From NCBI GenBank assembly GCA_030710605.1, contig CP092870.1:19134684-19198683 (forward strand): a DNA stretch of 64,000 bases. Direction: 5' to 3'. The position numbers were made by a program, and so were the translations under genes. The notes beneath the pieces are model-generated. The model was given only the letters and a program-made list of their open reading frames with translations, searched no databases and was not told where the DNA came from. The first letter of the stretch is position 1. Every line of letters begins with the position of its first letter. Positions 45,964-58,192 of the stretch are shown here, piece by piece. The stretch is from Cordylochernes scorpioides. Its lineage: Eukaryota > Arthropoda > Arachnida > Pseudoscorpiones > Chernetidae.

Positions 45964-47256
45964 GTTCTCTCGAGTATAACCGACAAAGACGAGATGTTGA
46001 CGAAGATTTTTGAAGCTCAACAAGAAGATACGACCCTGAAAGCAGTAGTCAACTACCTTGAGCAAGGCTGGCCAGATATGAAGAAGATGTCACAGGCTCT
46101 GCTCTCTTATTGGCATGTCAAGGATGAACTCGGCGTTCAAAATGGACTACTGATACGTGGCTGTCGTCTTGTTATTCCAGCAAGTATGAAACTGGAGATC
46201 CTAGATAAGTTGCACGCTGGGCACTTCGGGATTACAAAAACAAGACTTCGCGCACGTGAGACGGTATGGTGGCCTGGCATTTCGGAAGAGATCGCGGAAA
46301 CGGTCAGAAAGTGCAGTGTTTGTATCCAGGAAGCCGTCTCAAAACATGAACCTTTGATACCAACCAACTTTCCTACACGACCGTGGCAAAAGATTGGAAT
46401 GGATTTATTCAAGTTCGAAAATAAGTGGTATCTAGTCGTCATTGACTATTATTCTCGCTTTCCTGAAATGATTCAGCTGGATCGGCTCACAGCCAGTGTG
46501 GTGGTGCGTAGTTGCAAATCCATATTTGCCCGACATGGAATACCAGAAACTGTTGTAAGCGATAATGGGACGCAATTTGGAGCTGCTCGTGAATTTGCAA
46601 ATTTCGCAAGGCAGTACGGATTCCAACATGTCACTTCAAGTCCTTGATTCCCGCAGAGCAATGGGATGGCAGAAGCAGGTGTGAAAATTGCTAAGTTGAT
46701 CCTCAAGAAAAATCAAGACCCATCGCTTGGACTCCTGGAGTATCGATCGACCCCTTTGGAGAACGGTTACAGCCCTGCTGAGCTTCTCATGGGACGTAAA
46801 CTCCGAACGACCTTGCCAATTGCACCAGAGAATCTTAATCCAAAGTTGGTGGACTCTCAGACCCTGAAAAGAAAGGAGGGGAGAAGGAGAAAGGATATGA
46901 AATCCAGATATGATCGACGCTGCGGAGCTACGGACATGGAGGAGCTATCCGAAGGTGACACGGTTTGGATTACAGATATGCGAACCTGGGGGATTGTAAA
47001 GAAGAAAGCATCGACACCAAGGTCGTATATGGTTGATACTCCAGTTGGGACTTTACGTCGAAACAGGTTCCATCTACGAAAAGGAGTTACAGTGCAATAT
47101 CCAGCCGACCCATCGACGCCGACCTTTTCGGGGGAGGAACTGGTTGAAAATGAAAAGACCCCAGTTGTGGATTATCCCTCTAACGACTCAGAAGACGGCC
47201 AGATAAGAACCCGGAGTGGACGAATTTTTAAACCTGTGGATCGCCTTCATTATTAA
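45964..47256 (+). pseudogene. pol: Gypsy B integrase with one in-frame stop
   Basis: One reading frame with a TGA at 46,645-46,647. The zinc region shows HAGH then CSVC. The catalytic triad is D in GMDLFKFE, D in VVSDNGTQFG and E in GMAEAGVK, with the stop lying between the second D and the E. After the stop the frame continues through LLMGRKLRTTLPI and a C-terminal SH3-like segment to 47,256. The stop replaces the position where relatives usually have a basic residue, so a single base change would explain it. It is one frame away from the preceding ORF. Confidence 0.88.
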
Positions 47257-47305
47257 TTATATTATGCATTTAAAGTTTGTAATGTATATATATATTTCAA
47301 ATCTT

Positions 47306-47316
47306 AAAAAGGGGGA
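47306..47316 (+). promoter_or_regulatory. Polypurine tract of Gypsy B
   Basis: AAAAAGGGGGA immediately before the 3' LTR: the second-strand primer site. Confidence 0.8.
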
Positions 47317-47440
47317 TGTGCTGAGAACATGTACGAGAGGATGTACGTATGTTTTCCCACGTGACGCAGCGGAGCGTGACCTTGCCTGCACGGGTGAGTC
47401 AGTTGTTGTTTTGAACTCTGTATGGATGGACATTAAAACA
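47317..47440 (+). repeat. 3' LTR of Gypsy B
   Basis: 124 bp, reads identical to 44,292-44,415, followed by GCATA. Confidence 0.93.
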
Positions 47441-47668
47441 GCATATATTGGATCATATTGGATGATATTTTGATCCAATATATGCCGTTTTAATTAAATA
47501 TTCATCATTATATAATCATATTTATATTTATTCTGTATTTAACCTTATATAATCTTATATGGACCTTGTAATAAATCATTTTCAATCTCAATCTCTCTAT
47601 CTCTATACAGGCTCGTATTCACATATATACCAATATGATTATTTGAAGTTCTATTTAATAAGATCTCT

Positions 47669-47735
47669 CTCACACACACACACACACACAACACAACACA
47701 CACACACAACACACACACACACACAACACAACAAA
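47669..47735 (+). repeat. (CA)n microsatellite
   Basis: Interrupted CA/ACA run. Confidence 0.95.
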
Positions 47736-47930
47736 CAATCCAGGGATAGGTTTATTTTACTGTTTTTGTTTCTCAAGGGCCAAAATGCCCTTCAACAGGA
47801 GAATTAGAAGCATGACTTCAAGCTACTCTAGTTAATTGGATGTCATACTTCAAGTTCTACTGTTGAAGGGCATGTTGGCCCGAAAACAAGGAAAAAAGCA
47901 GTTAAAAAAACCTACCCCTGATTGTTTGTT
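47728..47930. repeat. Foldback of a PLE-type repeat end
   Basis: Inverted arms of ~70 bp (ACAATC(C/A)(A)GGG..., CAAGGGCC...CCCTTCAACAG and the complement). Each arm carries CTGTTGA + GGGC stem-loop + GCCC, one with GAAA after it: a hammerhead layout with an essential A changed to T. Confidence 0.65.
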
Positions 47931-48223
47931 GATCATATTAAATTTTAAAAGTAAGCATGAACATATGTAATATAAATTGAAGTTCTATTTAACTTATATT
48001 TTAATCCATCAGCTTGATGGTTAAACTAGTTGAGAGACAATGTGGAAAAACTCATATTTTCAGCTTATTTTTTATTGAATTACTAGTACATTAAGTAAGA
48101 TATCCTGTCTATAAATTGGAACTGTGAAGATCCATTACGTATAAAATAGTCATAATTGAATTGTTGAAGATTCTTTTGCTGCTACTTCTGTGACATACCT
48201 GGTGTAATACTGCGTCAGCAGAA

Positions 48224-48930
48224 TTATCTTATATTTCTTTTTTTTTTTTCTAGACGGTGAGGGAGCAACAAATTCAATCCTGATTCTCTCGCTAGGATAG
48301 TATGCTGGTAGAATAGGCTGTAATAGAGATGGATAGAGTCCAGGATGTTATTGATTTGATCCTTCACTACCTTGGCAAATATATGGCATGTCTTTACCAA
48401 TTCCGAAACACCTTTCAGCATAAAAATCCACTAGTACATATTTTTATCTAAAATTAGTTTTAGCGAATCTTAGGCGGTTAGACAACATATGATTGTGCAA
48501 TTCCCATGTCCTCTTCCTTCAAGGCTCGTATTTTTCTTTTATAAATAGTGATTTCTTCTTTGAAGCTCGGTTTTATTTAAGGGTTATTTTCATTAAGGCT
48601 TTTCAAAAATAATTTTCAATTGATATATCCTTTCCATCCATTACCTGTTGTTCGATGAGGTTCCACTAGAAAAGCCATCAGTGTCTAAATTATTTTTTTC
48701 CTATTTGTGCATATTGTCGAAGTCGTACTCCTGGATCTCTTGTCAATCAACTTGTTCAATCCTTCATATATTTGAGCTAGCTTAAAGCATGATGATCTGT
48801 TATTATTTAAAATGCCTTTCATATAGGTAGTACCGTAATATTGACATTGGCAATACGATAACTAGAAATTCACTTTCGGTGGTTGAATATTTGCTTAGGT
48901 TTTCTCGACTCAGACTCAAATACAAGTATA
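48224..48930 (-). pseudogene. Decayed Gypsy RNase H-integrase fragment
   Basis: - strand translation gives TTDHHAL with flanking RNase H-like sequence near 48,800-48,830, and MLKGVSELVKTCHIF at 48,421-48,377, the integrase zinc-region end. The latter resembles MLKNVSEFIMTCQLF of the 56,070-56,333 relic, so both belong to one family. Many stops. Confidence 0.55.
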
Positions 48931-48999
48931 ATGTATACTATACATGTATATTTCCATAATATTACCTTCTCTTCACCATCGATAGTGTGGGCAAGTGTT

Positions 49000-51190
49000 G
49001 CACTCGGCCGATATAATCTATCCACAGTCGCGATGACTGTCTTCTATTCAACCTCTACTTCTCAACATACAGATCTAATATTTGTTGCTTAAAACTATGT
49101 TGATCCTTGGAATTGAACCCTTATTACGTGTAATATAAGAATGGATAAATGTATTCACAGTCACATTGTTCGATTTCCCGGAGTTCACGCAAAATCTATG
49201 TTTGCTCAAGCGTTTAATATAACAGGGAAAATATATTATAAGATGGCCTAATTTTGCCTTTTCTAAGTATCTCATAGATTTTATCTGTTATTTTATTTTT
49301 TATTTAGCCCTTATCCTCTATGGCTTGTGCATAATTGATTTCGCACCATCTGCGTAATTCTTCTAAATGTGCATCAATTATTTCTACTTCTTCGATAATA
49401 TTTTTGTTTATGTGATATTAAAGCGCTTAATTATCATTCTTTGCTTTGACAAGAGAGAGAGGCGGCATTATGTAAATATATATGTTATATAAAATTATTT
49501 CATTTCATCTGTAAATTCGACCGCCAGATGTCGCGGCTTCAGACCATATAATCCCATTGTTGTTGTTTTACTTTGGCCGACTCAAATATTTCTGTAAATA
49601 TGTAAATACGTCTTTTTTTCTTTATTCTTCACGCCTTAAGCCAGTTATTATTTCATTTTCAATTATATCATATCAATTAAAGTAAATTTTGATTTATATT
49701 AATTTTATTGTACTTTCTAAGATGTCCACGACTGCATACTATTGCCATAAATACTCATGAACTCAATATAACAAAAGCCGACAAATACCTATAGCCAAAA
49801 GAAGACCATATGTATGGATCATGTTTACCTCGGTTTAAAGGGGTGGCATCCGGGAAGGTGAGATGGACTATGGGGAAGTCCTGGGATTGCTGGTAAATCG
49901 GAGATCATGGCAAACGTTTTCCGCTACTGTCTGTGCTTATGTATATGCTATTGGTGATTTCAAGATGACGAACATTTTTGGACTTCCGTGTCTAATCAAG
50001 GAATAGCATGGCCAATATATTTACATCCTATCTTAGCTTCTTGGACAATGTTAACAAACTGTTTTAAGACTTTTCTGGGTGCCGCGCCGTTCATTTTGCG
50101 AAATTTATTTTTCTTTGTAGCCATTCTAAAGTTGTCTCATGTGTTGGTTCTAGGATATTTTCAATGTATAATTATTATAGGTATAACCTTGTATATACAA
50201 CATATAAAATACGACATATATTTTTACTCACCAAATATATATGTAGTGAGTTGCAAGTAATCGAGTTGGGAGATTTAAAGAAGGTAAACAGTAGTTGGCA
50301 TTTTCTGTGGAGTTATGCAAATCTCCTGCTTTTCGGGTCATTACGCTAATGCAGCTGTCCTTCTGACTTTACATGCCTTGTCCATGCATTGTCTGTAGTT
50401 TGGATCAATTTTCGCTTGGACACATATACGGGACAGGGTAATTGGAATAGTACCTATCATTAGAGAGGATTTCTCTATTTCTCAGCGAACACCAGAATTT
50501 CAGGCCTAAGTAATATAAAGAGGCATGAACAGAGGAAAATTAGAAATCACTGTCTCAGTCTAGAATCCTCAAATCTTCCTGACCCTGTAAATAGGGAAAT
50601 CGATGAGAACCTTCTCTTTGCATGAAGAAAGACTTTTCGTTTCTGGAGGATCCTTATTGAATCTGAATAAATGGAATTTTGTTATTATTTTTCTTTTTCC
50701 CCTCCCCTTCTATCTTCTGCATATCACTGAAAAGATTTCAATTGACGTTATTTTTTAATTAGTTTACCCTCTTACCCTATTTGACTATAACGCGTCAAAA
50801 AATATATTTATTATACTAAAAAAATATTTTTCTCTTCAATATTCAAATTTAAATTAATCAATTATATATATAATGTGCGATTGAAAACATAAACTTTGAT
50901 AATTGGCCCAAATAAAAATAAATATCTTTGTTTTTTTTCCTTCAAATGATCGAGTCAATAATAATAGAATGATATATCAAAGATACAAATTTGCGACACG
51001 CACACATACACATATTCTTATAAATTTCTTACTTTAAAATAGAAAAAAATATATTAACGTTTGTGTCACTTATAAAATATTTTTAAATTAAGATCAAGTA
51101 CATTAGTACCGTCATAATCAATTCTTTCTTAATCAATTCTCTCACCGTTTGCTTTGTGAATGGAATAAATACCCAAATATGGCCATTTCT
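49000..51190. other. Intergenic; no gene recognised
   Basis: AT-rich. Short ORFs at 48,883, 49,988 and, on the - strand, a ~40-codon frame near 50,350-50,460 show no signature. Weak Gypsy-like debris may continue to about 49,400. Confidence 0.35.
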
Positions 51191-51195
51191 CATAA

Positions 51196-51266
51196 CCATC
51201 GGTGGTTCAGTGGTAGAATGCTCGCCTGCCACGCGGGCGGCCCGGGTTCGTTTCCCGGCCGATGCA
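51196..51266 (+). tRNA. tRNA-Gly (GCC), probably a pseudogene
   Basis: 71 nt with full cloverleaf order. A-box-like TGGTTCAGTGGTAGAATG, anticodon GCC in CTGCCAC, GC-rich anticodon and T stems. Followed by long T runs that would terminate Pol III. Two defects: position 1 is C opposite C72 (normally G-C), and the T-loop reads TTCGTTT, losing the near-invariant A58. Both would impair processing or folding. Confidence 0.75.
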
Positions 51267-51332
51267 TTTTTTTTCTTTTTTTTTTTACAATTTTTAAAAC
51301 TCATTTATATATTATACAAGAATGACATCCAC

Positions 51333-51420
51333 GGCGCCAATTTATAATTGTAACGAATAGTATTTGAATAAAAGCATTTAATCGGGTAAAACCCGGGCGT
51401 TGCCTGGGTCATTCGGCTAG
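51333..51420 (+). mobile_element. Helitron-like 3' terminus (copy 2)
   Basis: Same family as 35,926-36,012. Hairpin CCCGGGC-GTT-GCCTGGG, then seven bases, then CTAG followed by T. Confidence 0.6.
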
Positions 51421-51525
51421 TCTTATATATAAAAATATAACAGTTTGTCTTTTTGTTTTTGTTGAGGCGTCACCAAAGAGCACGCGTGGTTGGCAAAATT
51501 ATATGTTTTCAATATGAATGAATAA

Positions 51526-51858
51526 CTGTACACACTGATTTGGAATTTATTAGCTGAGTTTATAGGTATTGAAATGTTAGCTGGTGTGGCAGGAAGCCGA
51601 GACCTGGCGCGGAAGTTCCTGACGTTAAACCCCCGGCGGCCCCGTGAGGCCGTGGTGGCAACTACAGTGCTGGACCATTCCTACCCGGGATTGTCCCAAG
51701 TCCTGCTGTCCCGCTGTGGTCAGTGGTCCTTCAACACCTTCTCCCTGGACGCGGCCACCGGGGGACGTGCGCTCTCCCACCTGCTAGTCCACCTCTTCTT
51801 GGTGTACGGCTTCGTAGATGTCTTCCGTCTAGACATGGTGCGGGTGTGGCGCTGTTTC
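51526..51858 (+). CDS. Host exon: PDE7-type cyclic-nucleotide phosphodiesterase (partial)
   Basis: Markedly GC-richer than anything nearby, with an uninterrupted frame. Residues such as LSQVLLSRCGQWSFNTFSLD, TGGRALSHLLVHLF and FRLDMVRVWRCF align by eye with the start of the PDE7-type catalytic domain (WxFxxFxxDxxTxGxxLxxLLxHLF). That N-terminal helical part precedes the metal-binding HD motifs. The exon ends TTCG|GTGAGTGT, a strong splice donor at 51,859, just before the conserved YHN region expected in the next exon. The start is uncertain: the frame opens at 51,526 and acceptor AGs occur at 51,552, 51,564 and 51,591. The next exon was not found to 64,000. Confidence 0.75.
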
Positions 51859-51879
51859 GGTGAGTGTTCTACATCAGTT

Positions 51880-52030
51880 TGCCAAAGTTGGTGTTGTGGC
51901 TTTGTCACCGACCCGATGCCGCTAGTTGCGGCGACGGTTAATAGATGGCGTCAGATTCTGACGTTTATTTTGACGGGAGAGGCGACCATTGCTTCCATGG
52001 ATTAATTTCCTCCCGGCAAATTTTATATAT
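51880..52030 (+). repeat. Repeat 'B' fragment inside the PDE intron
   Basis: GTTGTGGCTTTGTCACCGACCCG and TGACGTTTATTTTGACGGGAGAGGC match 24,412-24,500. Confidence 0.7.
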
Positions 52031-52037
52031 GTGTGTG

Positions 52038-52696
52038 TTAACCGAGAGGAACAGTCAGGATGTGGAGAGTTTTCCAGTACCTCTCTGCTCCTTGGAAGAC
52101 CTTTAACAGTTCTCACAGAGTACAGGCAGTCGTGGTCGAGGCAGAGTGGAAAGCTTGGGAATGTCCATACACAAAAAACGAAGAGACACAGTTGTAGTAG
52201 GAAAGTTCCGTGCACAGATAAAAGTCGAGCTAGGAGCGAAATATGGAGATAGAAGAGTTCTTACTAGTCTACATGGTGGATGAGATGGACCTTGGTGACA
52301 ACCGACGAGGGCTCCCGCTGATGGTGAAGTGACTATATTTTCGGCAAGGGCGGAGGTCTTATATATCTTTGCCGAGAGAGGAAGTATTGAATTTCAGCGG
52401 ATGCAACAAGAGCGTGGATCGGAAGAGAAATTGGACACTGGCGCCACCTTGGCAGTTGCCTATCTTTAGATGTTGTTGGACTTCCATCTCAATATCTTGC
52501 TTTAGCTCAACTCTTAATCTATTACAGAGTTTTATTCATTTATCCTCAGTTTGTACAAAGTACATTACATATGATAATGTAATGATACATGTCAATCATG
52601 CGCTTAATTATTTACAGAAGTGTTTATTATACAACATGAAAATCTTGTTATAAGTATTATACAATATAAGATCGTTGGTTTATATATAAATTACCA
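52038..52696 (-). repeat. Gypsy A solo LTR (truncated)
   Basis: Matches 2,810-3,452 in the same orientation with many substitutions. The LTR start TGGTAATTTATATATAAACC is at 52,696. The other end stops at AACCGAGAGG and abuts repeat B, so the terminal part is missing. Confidence 0.75.
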
Positions 52697-53448
52697 TATA
52701 TATATTGTAATATATTCCAATATATACTTATATACCCATGTGTTATATAGTTATAGTGTAATTACTAAAAAGACATAATAAAATTCGATTGAGTGACAGT
52801 CGGCGCCAGTCAGGAGGAAGGTCTCCGAAAAACATGTCGGGGTACCAGGTGTGTCCCTTTGTCTCAAAACAATCTGTCCCGCTAGAGACACGATGATTGA
52901 CAGACCTGTCTTGACTGGCGTCGCCTTCACTTTCTCTCTCGCCTTTTCTAAGATGACATCCAACATGCCTTGTCCTTTTGTGTAATTCACTTCACGCCTG
53001 AAACAACTCTGAACATTGAGGCCACAACGACTGCAAATAACATGCTACACTACAGTCAACCTACAGGATAAAACATTACAACACATATATATATATATTT
53101 TATTTTGATTTGATATAGAGTGCTTATACCTAAAATTTCAAAAGAGATTAGATCCTTTAAATTTCTTGTATCCATCATTTTATTAGGGGGGATAGATATA
53201 GACAAACAAAATGAATACTTTAATGGTAGTGAGGATTAGGAGTCGTTCAGGTTCATATTTTAAACAAGATTTATTTATAAATGAATATAAATCAAGACAA
53301 AACCCATCTATATAACAATGAATATAGGCAGGAACATTAAGAAGTAGTGCATAAATTCGATTCAGTGTGTGTTGTTTGATTAATTTATATTTATGCTGTA
53401 AAATAATTTATTATTTAATTTATCATTATGAATGATATTGACCCATTT

Positions 53449-53667
53449 TTAAGCAAATTCGCTATACCGAGTCTCGTGAAAAGGTCCATCTGGTTTGCAG
53501 GTTTGTGGTACAGTTTCATACTCAACACGTGGTTTCCTATCTGGGGCCTGGCACATCTGAGGCTTGATGTGTCTGTACATTCGAATTCGTAGGTCAGATT
53601 CTTTCGTGTCAGCTTGGACGGTCTGAAGTACCCCTTTATAGGTTTTTGTGATATACTGTATTTTCAT
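53449..53667 (-). CDS. Hypothetical ORF, possibly an exon
   Basis: 72 codons, richer in G+C than its surroundings, with balanced composition and two cysteines (PQMCQAPDRKPRVEYETVPQ). No signal peptide and no family recognised. No splice sites can be defended. It may be a small exon or part of an old element. Confidence 0.25.
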   Translation of the reverse strand: MKIQYITKTYKGVLQTVQADTKESDLRIRMYRHIKPQMCQAPDRKPRVEYETVPQTCKPDGPFHETRYSEFA

Positions 53668-55300
53668 ATTGAAATGAACACGAGACCGCCGATGTTATAA
53701 TTAATTAAATATTTTGTGTTGACTCGTATCTATTTTTGATTTTTTTATTATTTTAAGTTTCTGATCGTTCCTTCTGCATCTTCATTTATTATTCAAATCT
53801 TGTAGGAATCATCTTATTGCAATTTTTCTCGGAAGTCTTCATTTGGGATCGGAAAAAGAGTGAATAAAGACGTATGAAATACATGTCCTGATGAAAATAT
53901 GAGATATGGGTTTACAAAATAGATTGCCAAGACTTAACAAAATGTACATAGGTGTACGCTGGGTAAAAGTATAAAGGAAAACAAAGAAGAACTGAAGGGC
54001 ATAAGAAACCCATTAAACATAGGTTTACATATACTGGATCAGAATCACAACGCCGATTAGGAGGAAGTACACACACTGCAGAGTGGAATAAGAAACAAAT
54101 TCGAAAGGCTGTTTTTGAAGAATGGGAATCTGAGAGAAAAACAGCGGTAATTTTTAAACAGGAAAATCGATGTCCCAATAGAGTCCTGAAAAAAATTATT
54201 GGAGTAAATATGGTAATGTCCCTACTCAAAGAGAGAAAGAAGGACAAAAGAGTTATTCCATTCCATTTTTATATATTTACATACCTTTATCCGTTTTAAC
54301 TGAATATGCGCTCCAGTTTTATATTTTATTTTAAATCGTCTCGCTAAACATTTTCCCTATGTATATATGCTATTACAGAAATAGATCGACAAAAAGACAA
54401 ACATTGCTTAAAACATTCCACCTTCAAAGATACGACAAAAGATCACCAAAACGACGAATAACAAACTTAACGAGAGTTGTATATGAGTTGGAATATTGAA
54501 TTATTATGTTTCTTATTTATTCATCTCTTGGTATATATACTCTGTGTGTTATACATTTCAAACCTCTTTCTATTTGAAATTATTTTATCCTTTTTATTTT
54601 ATATCTTCAATGTGTGGGTTGAAAATATAATATAAAAATCATATTTTCTCTCCAAAAAAAAATCTTTTGAACTAAAAGTTTGATATTGTTTGGTCTGTAT
54701 CGGGTGTTCAACAAGAAAAAACGTAACAACTATGAAAACTTTAAGTTTAACTTTGTATAAAAATAATAAAAACTTATTCACCTATTCCAATTTGAATAAA
54801 ACAAAATTCTCTAACCATATTAAATATTAAAATAATAAAATTCTAACTAACTATATTAATTATAAAATAAAACACAATATGATTTTAAATATTTTTGTCT
54901 TTGTAAAACGTTCATGTTAATTATGTATAATGCTGATATTATTGATCTGAGCGGAATACAATATTTGTGGTTTTAGGGACACCTCTTAAAATAGGGTCCT
55001 AAAGGAAATGAAGTTACATTGAACAACAAAAGTCCATATAAAAATCAAGATCATAGTTTCATCTTTAATAATAAAAATATTTTTATATATGTCATTCTAT
55101 ATTCACACACACATATGTATAAAACTTTTTTTATGATAAATAATTATTTTTCAAATATATATTCATAAAATTATTTTTATATTAAGTTCTTTCCTTCTCT
55201 CTAATATAGAGCTTTGATTCTAAATCTCCTTGCTCTCTCTAATGGTACATTTTAGGAGTATAGAAATATTCGATTTCATTATATCAACAAAGGTTTGATT
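53668..55300. other. AT-rich intergenic; no gene recognised
   Basis: A purine-rich stretch at 53,940-54,250 reads as an open, Lys/Arg/Glu-rich + strand segment in part, but no family signature is visible. Confidence 0.35.
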
Positions 55301-55309
55301 GTAAAATCA

Positions 55310-55480
55310 CGTTTGACAAGTTTTTTACCGCAAATCTTTCTTTTGAGCGAAAATTCTTAATTTATTTAAAGGAGAAATAACGACTATTTCTCTCTTTAGG
55401 GATGAAGTATGAGAGGATGAATTGTGAAGAGTAATGATAAACGGAAAAATAAAAATGTCCAGGGATGGGTATTATAAAGG
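55310..55480 (+). repeat. Truncated copy of the tRNA-bearing foldback element
   Basis: GAGAGGATGAATTGTGAAGAGTAATGATAAACGG... matches 62,650-62,720 and breaks off right after TGTCCAGGGATGGG, inside the tRNA-like part. Confidence 0.7.
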
Positions 55481-56069
55481 TTTGATTATTCCTGGAATGC
55501 AACTTTGCATATGCCACAAGATAATGTCATCACTAGTATGACTGGTTATAAGTTTACTATGACTGTTTTTTCATGTTCCGACCTAAGGCAAGCAGACCGT
55601 CTGGAGTGCACCGTGGCAAAACGCCAGGGTTGCTGTGCGCGCCATCAGTTACACGCAAAGTGAGATTCCTCAAGTCAGGGGACGAGAGGAAAATATATAA
55701 ATAATTATTTTTATTTGAGATTGGATCAACGGTAGCATGATAAAATAACTTTGGTGGTGCTATAAAAATTAATATATTTGAAGGTAAAATATTTTTTAAA
55801 ATTAAAAAAGGTGCAATTTTACTTTTTACTTTGTTTAGTTAGTGTGTAGTTAGACATAAAGTAAATGTCTCAATATTTTTCTCACTTTTCTATTTTACTA
55901 ATTGGTATCTACGAGTATTTCGTTGAAATATATCTTTGAGGGAATTATGTAAACTTTCTCACTGTTGATCCGAAACTCTTGTTTCTTTATATCTAGTGTA
56001 ATAGTCCGTCATCACAATTATCCATTTTTAATCATTTTTCGTAGATAACAAGAAACAAACAAATTCAGT

Positions 56070-56333
56070 TCAAATTTTATAAAAAATATAGTAGCTAGCT
56101 ATGGGTGTAGGCGTTTGAATTCCTGAAGGCAACTGATTTGAACATTTTACACTATGGAAAAGTTGGCATGTCATTATAAATTCTGAAACATTTTTCAGCA
56201 TAGAAGGCCAATAGAATTTATTCTTCATTCGGTATGTGGTTCTGGCAACGCCCAGATGGCCAATCAGCATAAGGTTTTGATATTCTCTCATGATTTCTCT
56301 TCTTCTCTTCTTCGGAACTATCAGCAACACCAC
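56070..56333 (-). pseudogene. Gypsy C integrase N-terminal fragment
   Basis: GHLGVARTTYRMKNKFYWPS, then VSEFIMTCQLFHSVK: the H...H/C...C zinc region of Gypsy integrase, but with the second cysteine changed to F. Confidence 0.75.
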
Positions 56334-56382
56334 GCTCTACCTTCAGGATTTGGATTTTTCTTGTAGAGACATCGATTTTCTT

Positions 56383-56900
56383 TTATAAAGTTTGGGTAAT
56401 TGACCGTTTGTTTCTGTTAAAGCTTTTCTTAATATTTTCAATAAATTGATCCTCTTCGTCTATGATTTGATTCAGAAATAGTCTTTCATAATCTTCGTCC
56501 CATTCTGTTGCCGGTAAGGGTCTTATAGATAAACTATCAGCGTCCTCATGCATTTTTCCAGATTTGTCAATTATTCCAAAGTCATATTCCTGGATTTTCA
56601 ATGCCCATCTTGCGTGTGGACCTCACAAATTTTTAAGCCCTTAAAATGCGTGATGCTTTGCAATTACGTCGAACTTTATTCCATATAAGTATATCCGTAA
56701 ATTTTACATTGACCATACAACGGCTATACATTATTTTCCAGTGGTTGAGTAATTTTTTCAAGTTTATTAAGGGTTCGACCAAAATATGAGATCACCTTCA
56801 CTTCCTCAATGATATTTTGATATTGTGTTGCACTAAAGCTGATGTTAAACGTCACTGTGAATGTAATCAGATGCTTTTTCACATCTAAGCAACCCGAATT
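56383..56900 (-). pseudogene. Gypsy C RNase H fragment
   Basis: IDKSGKMHEDADSLSIRPLP corresponds to the ending K-x-G-K-x-H-x-D-A-D-x-LSR-x-P of Gypsy RNase H. Further upstream ISYFGRTLNKLEK fits the middle of the domain, in another frame. Confidence 0.7.
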
Positions 56901-58192
56901 TGGTATATTTATTGCCTTTCAGGCACTGGCCACTCACTAGGTTATTCCTGATAATTGCTATTTCTCAAAAGGCTTGCACAAACTATATTATATATATTTT
57001 AAAAAATAATGCTTTTAAGATCCATACAAATATAAAATAATATGCATTCCCCATAAATATATATCGTTAAGATAGAGGCTGCCTGGTCGGCATTCAAATT
57101 TCTTAAAATTAAAAATCTTTTTTTTTTTTTACGATTTACTGGCCGAAGTATCTTTAATTCTAAGAACAATAAATATATATGTTTTGAAAATATATTCAAT
57201 AGATTTTTAAGGAAACGAAAGGGGGAATCATGTGATAACTAAGTCAATCAGCTTAAAGAGTCGATGCCTCTCAGAGTTTGGATTGTTTTCTTTTGCTTTA
57301 ATGTTCAGGTAAATGATACACTTTTTCTAATAATACCGCTAAGAGGACTGGTTAACTGGCCCGAGAAATCTTTCTTCAATATGAACACATTCCTAAAAAC
57401 AATTTTATTTTGATTTTTTTTTTTTGGGGGAGGGAAGAGCGCTGAGGAAAATCACAAAAAGCTTTACTATTGTTTTAAATTTGAAATAAATATTTAGCGC
57501 TATTTTTATTCTCAAATAACTATATATAATATTAACCTATTTCTACACATTCATTATATTTCAATTATTAAAATTTGAAAGTTGGAGGTCTTGGATACTC
57601 AGTGGTGAACCCTCTCAGCGGCTTCGCCATTTTAATCTTCAGACCGCATCACTATTGTATTAGACTGCATTTATTATATACCCTGTGCATTTGTAATTTT
57701 CTACAACAAATCAATGTTTTGAACTAACTATGGACATTTGTTTTTATGTTGTATAGAATTATATATCTAAATTAAAGATTTAATGCATCGAGCAATGCTC
57801 TTCTGCAAATCCACAAATTAAACCTGTTAGTCACCATATAAATATCACCATCAAGCAAATGTCCATAGTTGCTTCAAAACACCAATTTACTGCATCCGAT
57901 AATAGATGCAGGGTATATTAAAAGTTCAATCTAATACAAAAGTGAAGTAGTCTGGAGATTAAAATGACGAAACCGCTGGAAAGGTTTACCACTGATGATC
58001 CATGGCCTACCTCTTTCGTTTTTTAATGATTGCATTATAAGGGGTGTAAAAATAAAGGTTTCAATTATATATATTCAAAAAGAAAAATAACTCAAAATAC
58101 TTGTATATTTATAATTCACAGCTCTATAGCGGGCGCTAGGTTTATGCTGATACATTGATATTGTGTTTAGCGAGTTTTTTTATATTGTTATA

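Larger units (their letters stand above)
44292..47440 (+). mobile_element. Ty3/Gypsy element 'Gypsy B', RT/RNase H-deleted, recent insertion
   Basis: Two 124-bp LTRs (TG...CA), read as identical, at 44,292-44,415 and 47,317-47,440. GCATA flanks both sides (44,287-44,291 and 47,441-47,445) as a perfect 5-bp target duplication. A tRNA-type primer site follows the 5' LTR and a purine tract precedes the 3' LTR. The interior is only ~2.9 kb because RT and RNase H are missing. All cis signals are intact. Confidence 0.95.

Noticed and set aside
52751-52990. 79-codon - strand ORF (GMLDVILEKAREKVKATP...)
   Set aside because: Looks somewhat coding, but no family, start context or splice sites could be supported.
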